Source: Polytrichum commune
Lineage: Eukaryota > Streptophyta > Polytrichopsida > Polytrichales > Polytrichaceae
NCBI GenBank assembly: GCA_950295325.1
Contig: OX485809.1
Location: 34,164,001 to 34,228,000 of the forward strand
Direction of reading: 5' to 3'
DNA length: 64,000 nt
In this document: positions 61,001 to 64,000 of the stretch, in pieces
Position numbering within the stretch: position 1 is the stretch's first letter
Layout of the letters: each line of letters starts with the position of its first letter
Notes under the pieces: generated by a model
Seen by the model: the letters and a program-made list of their open reading frames with translations, nothing else
Database searches by the model: none
Told to the model about the DNA's origin: nothing
Program-made: the position numbers and the translations under genes

Positions 61001-62319
61001 TTTTTAGCATGTCATAGATGTTTAGCACAAACTCATGTCATGTACTAGTACTTCAAAAAATTTAGACAAGCACAATATGCTAATACTTTCATATATTCTT
61101 AAAACAGGATGTGGGAAAACTTCAAGGTTGTTCTTACTTTGGCAATGGAATAAGCCACAACCTATCTAAGGTTCGACTAATTCAAGATGGTGGTCTGAGG
61201 TATCTTCGCCTATTGAGTTTTCATAGCGAAGACAAGGAGATTTCACATGTCATCAACAACATAGAGCGCATTTGTTCACTTGTTGCACATGCTTTGAGCT
61301 TAAAATATTTTATGATAGACTTGAAACCATTAAATTGGGGTGAGATGAGGTTGCAGACTTGGGATGACATGAGTTTGGAGACTTGTGGAAATCTATTAAC
61401 AAATGCACATCTTTGGAAATCATTTGTAAAATTACAAGTATTGCAATTGCAAGGATGTTCATTCTTGAATCTAATACCCAAGGAAATGTTTTCAATCACC
61501 ACTCTAATTGAAATAGATCTAAAAGGTTGTTCAAATTTGACAACAATACAAGAAGGATTGGGGAACTTGAGTTCTTTAACAACCCTTCATTTGAGAAGGT
61601 GTACGAGCTTGACAACGTTACCGGAGGGATTGGGGAACTTGAGTTCTTTGACAACCCTTGATTTGAGTTATTGTCAGAGCTTGACAACGTTACCGGAGGG
61701 ATTGGGAAACTTTAGTTCTTTGACAACCCTTGATTTGAGTTATTGTCAGAGCTTGACAACAATACCGGAGGGATTGGGGAACTTGATTTCTTTGTCAACT
61801 CTTCATTTGAGAGAGTGTACGAGCTTGACAACAATACCGGAGGGATTGGGAAACTTGAGTTCTTTGACAACCCTTGATTTGAGTTATTGTCAGAGCTTGA
61901 CAACAATACCGGAGGGATTGGAGAACTTGATTTCTTTGACAACTCTTCATTTGAGAGAGTGTACGAGCTTGACAACAATACCGGAGGGATTGGGAAACTT
62001 GAGTTCTTTGACAACCCTAGATTTGGGCAAGTGTGAGAGCTTGACAATGATACCGGAGGAATTGGGAAACTTGACTCCTTTGACAACTCTAGATTTGGAA
62101 TTGTGTACGAGCTTGACAACGCTACCGGAGGGATTGGGGAACTTGAGTTCTTTGACAACCCTTAATTTGACATCGTGTAGGAGCTTGACAACGCTACCGG
62201 AGGGATTGGGGAACTTGAGTTCTTTGGTAACCCTTGATTTGAAAATGTGTTTAAGCTTGACAACAATACCGGAGGAATTGGGGAACTTAAGTTCTTTGAC
62301 AACCCTAGATTTGAGATAG
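58006..62319 (+). pseudogene. Kinase-like / NB-ARC / LRR receptor (PNL type), frameshifted
   Basis: Exons: 58006-59647, 59805-60871 and 61108-62319, joined at GT-AG sites in frame. Residues 1-225 are helical. A protein-kinase-like domain starts at the glycine loop GAGAFGSVY (241-249), with Lys261 and Glu275. Its catalytic loop reads HLHLKPDN (HRD lost) and INYG replaces DFG; GTPRYMAPE is intact, so it is a pseudokinase. NB-ARC follows with GMGGIGKTT, VLLILDDV, TLIITTRDW, GLPLSLKVMG, a FLDIACFF block and QMHDQ (MHD), then about 14 LRRs of 24 residues. In mosses such kinase-NBS-LRR proteins are putative intracellular immune receptors. Frameshifts lie near 59130, 60075-60085 and 60588-60596. The last is in an A run and could be an assembly error; the first two look mutational. 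Confidence 0.8.
61520..62319 (+). repeat. 72-bp LRR-coding tandem repeat
   Basis: Each 72-base unit encodes one 24-residue LRR (LTTLPEGLGNLSSLTTLDLS then x-C-x-S). Units are nearly identical at the DNA level, synonymous sites included. This implies recent expansion or gene conversion. Confidence 0.9.
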
Positions 62320-62830
62320 TGTATGAGTTTGACAACAATACCAAAGGGATTGGAGAACTTGAGTTCTTTGCAAACCTTGATTTGAGAGGGTGTACATGCT
62401 TCAGAACGATGCCGGAGGGATTGAAGAATTTGAGCTTTTGAAAAACCCTTGATTTGAGATATTGTACGAGCTTAACAATAAGATCGAAGGGATTTGGAAA
62501 CATAAGTTATTTGACAACCCTACATTTGAGTTGGTGTAAGAGCTAGAGACCGATACCGAAGGCATTGGGGAACTTACACTTGCATTTGAGCTTGTGTAAG
62601 AGTTTGACAACAATAACTAAAGGATTGGTAAACTTGAGTTTTTTGACAACCCCTAATTTGAGAATGTGTAAGAGCTTGACAATGATATCAGAGGGATTGG
62701 AGAACTTGGTATATTTGGAAATCCTTGATTTGGAAGGGATTGGGAAACTTGACTTCTTCAACAACCTTGCATTTGATAGTGTATGAGCTTGACAATAATA
62801 CTAAAGGGATTGAGGAACTCGACTTATTTG
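62320..62830 (+). pseudogene. Decayed 3' extension of the LRR array
   Basis: After TAG 62317 the sequence still reads as about seven degenerate LRR units (for example SLTTIPKGLENLSSLQTL), broken by stops and frame changes. The ancestral receptor therefore extended at least to about 62830. Confidence 0.75.
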
Positions 62831-63241
62831 AAAACCCTTTGTAAACCATCCAAACTGCTTGGGATTTGTTTAAGGTTTACAGTCAAGTAAGAAAGGAAAT
62901 GAATTTTTAGGAATTACATTAATATTAACTAGTTAGTATTGTTAAGACAATTAAACAATATACGAAGACCGACACAACGTTGAGCGGATGAAGGCGTGAG
63001 CTGAAGATGGTGTCGAGCGGATGAAAGCATAGGTGGAGGAAGGTGTCGAGCGATGAAAGTAGGGCGGATGAAAGCTGTTGGATTAAAAAGTGGCGAATGA
63101 AAAATAGTAGGATTTAGGAATTTAGAGAATGTTAGCTAGGGTAGAGCTGACCGTCGATGCTAATTGTTAGATGTAGGTACGGCTAGATGCATGGCCGGTA
63201 ACACTATGTCGTTTGGGGGAGGTCCGCGAAGATGAGCTCAT

Positions 63242-63274
<33 letters not shown>

Positions 63275-64000
63275 CTTTCCATATAGGTAGATGTGTAAAG
63301 TTCTTAGATTTATAGAAAGAATGAATGTGGAACAAAATGGTTTCTAAATCCTATTACTATTGAATTATAAAGATTATAAATCTTATTAAATCATTATTCT
63401 ATGTATTTGTATTTAAAGGATCGAATTGTGTGTGCATATATGACTGTTTGTTGTGCAACTCTCCATGAGTAGGGTCCTCAACACTATGGGCACAAAGGGG
63501 ACCCCAAAGTGACACTCATGACTTGTGGTGCCATAGGTTAGAGGGCCCAAGTGTCCTAGTGTGGGTTGAGAATGCCTCCCACCCACAAAGACTAGGAGTC
63601 ACAAGAATAAGTGTCAATATCTTTGCTAACATCCCTTAATTTATCACAACCACTTTGCAACTCTAGCAAGGGTCACGAGTACTAACATGCACATCCTGCA
63701 CCCATGCATGGTTAGCTCCCCATACCGCAGACCTCCAAGCTCATGGCTTGAAAAACAATCCTTCTACACATATATTTTGAACTCTGCCCTTAGTAAATAG
63801 CCAATGGTTAGTTGTGAATTTCCATCAATGAAAGTCCAATCTTGTGTTGATCATTGCGTTGCTGAAGCAACACTATAACAAACCGAAGCATGTAGTAAGT
63901 TTTTGCTCTCAACTAAATAACCCAAAACCCAAGGTACAGAATCTCAAGGACGGCTTAACTAGTGTTTATTACATGCATTTGTCACATTATCATTCATTAA
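62831..64000. other. Non-coding right edge with (TC)n tract
   Basis: Near 62980-63080 a 'gagcggatgaa' word recurs four or five times. A (TC)n microsatellite spans about 63244-63272. No gene recognised. Confidence 0.5.

Overview
The window looks like nuclear DNA from a land plant, most likely a bryophyte and probably a moss. Genes are sparse and carry GT-AG introns, and transposable elements fill most of the rest. The one host-type gene is a kinase-like/NB-ARC/LRR receptor (PNL architecture), with LRRs of the 'LTTLPEGLGNLSSLTTLDL' style that is abundant in mosses. The species cannot be fixed from this sequence alone.

Layout. 0-4 kb: a pair of ~230-bp inverted repeats encloses a 650-bp Tourist-like MITE and short tandem duplications. 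4-12 kb: AT-rich DNA with no convincing gene, only dispersed repeat copies. 11.95-26.72 kb: a ~1.38-kb unit is tandemly duplicated, and its first copy is interrupted by a 12.0-kb LINE (13219-25217) flanked by a 13-bp target-site duplication. The LINE encodes an ORF1 protein and a long ORF2. ORF2 has a 2A-like peptide, an APE endonuclease, reverse transcriptase, RNase H, a zinc knuckle and a probable second, restriction-like endonuclease. This copy has one clear frameshift and two stops. 26.7-34 kb: repeats, including a 322-bp CACTA MITE. 34.2-38.5 kb: a GC-rich, CCGGA-rich retroelement remnant with a gag-like pseudogene, itself hit by a 498-bp hAT-type MITE. 39.1-40.2 kb: five copies of a 218-bp satellite.

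43,887-57,056 is the most unusual part. It is a 13.17-kb DNA transposon bounded by similar terminal inverted repeats and a perfect 12-bp target-site duplication. It holds two divergent genes. The minus-strand gene encodes a MULE-like DDE/SWIM transposase. The plus-strand gene, about eight exons, encodes a protein with a ParB/sulfiredoxin-like DGNHR motif and a C-terminal segment resembling beta-type N4/N6 DNA methyltransferases. Introns of both genes hold arrays of 22-bp palindromes, about 53 in three arrays, one with higher-order periodicity. A transposon carrying transposase, a ParB-like/methyltransferase-like protein and palindromic iterons could be a self-regulating or chromatin-modifying mobile system. 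That function is inference.

57.9-62.8 kb: the PNL receptor gene. It has three frameshifts, a kinase domain lacking the HRD and DFG aspartates, and an LRR array whose 3' end has decayed. The last 1.2 kb shows only a (TC)n tract and no recognisable gene.
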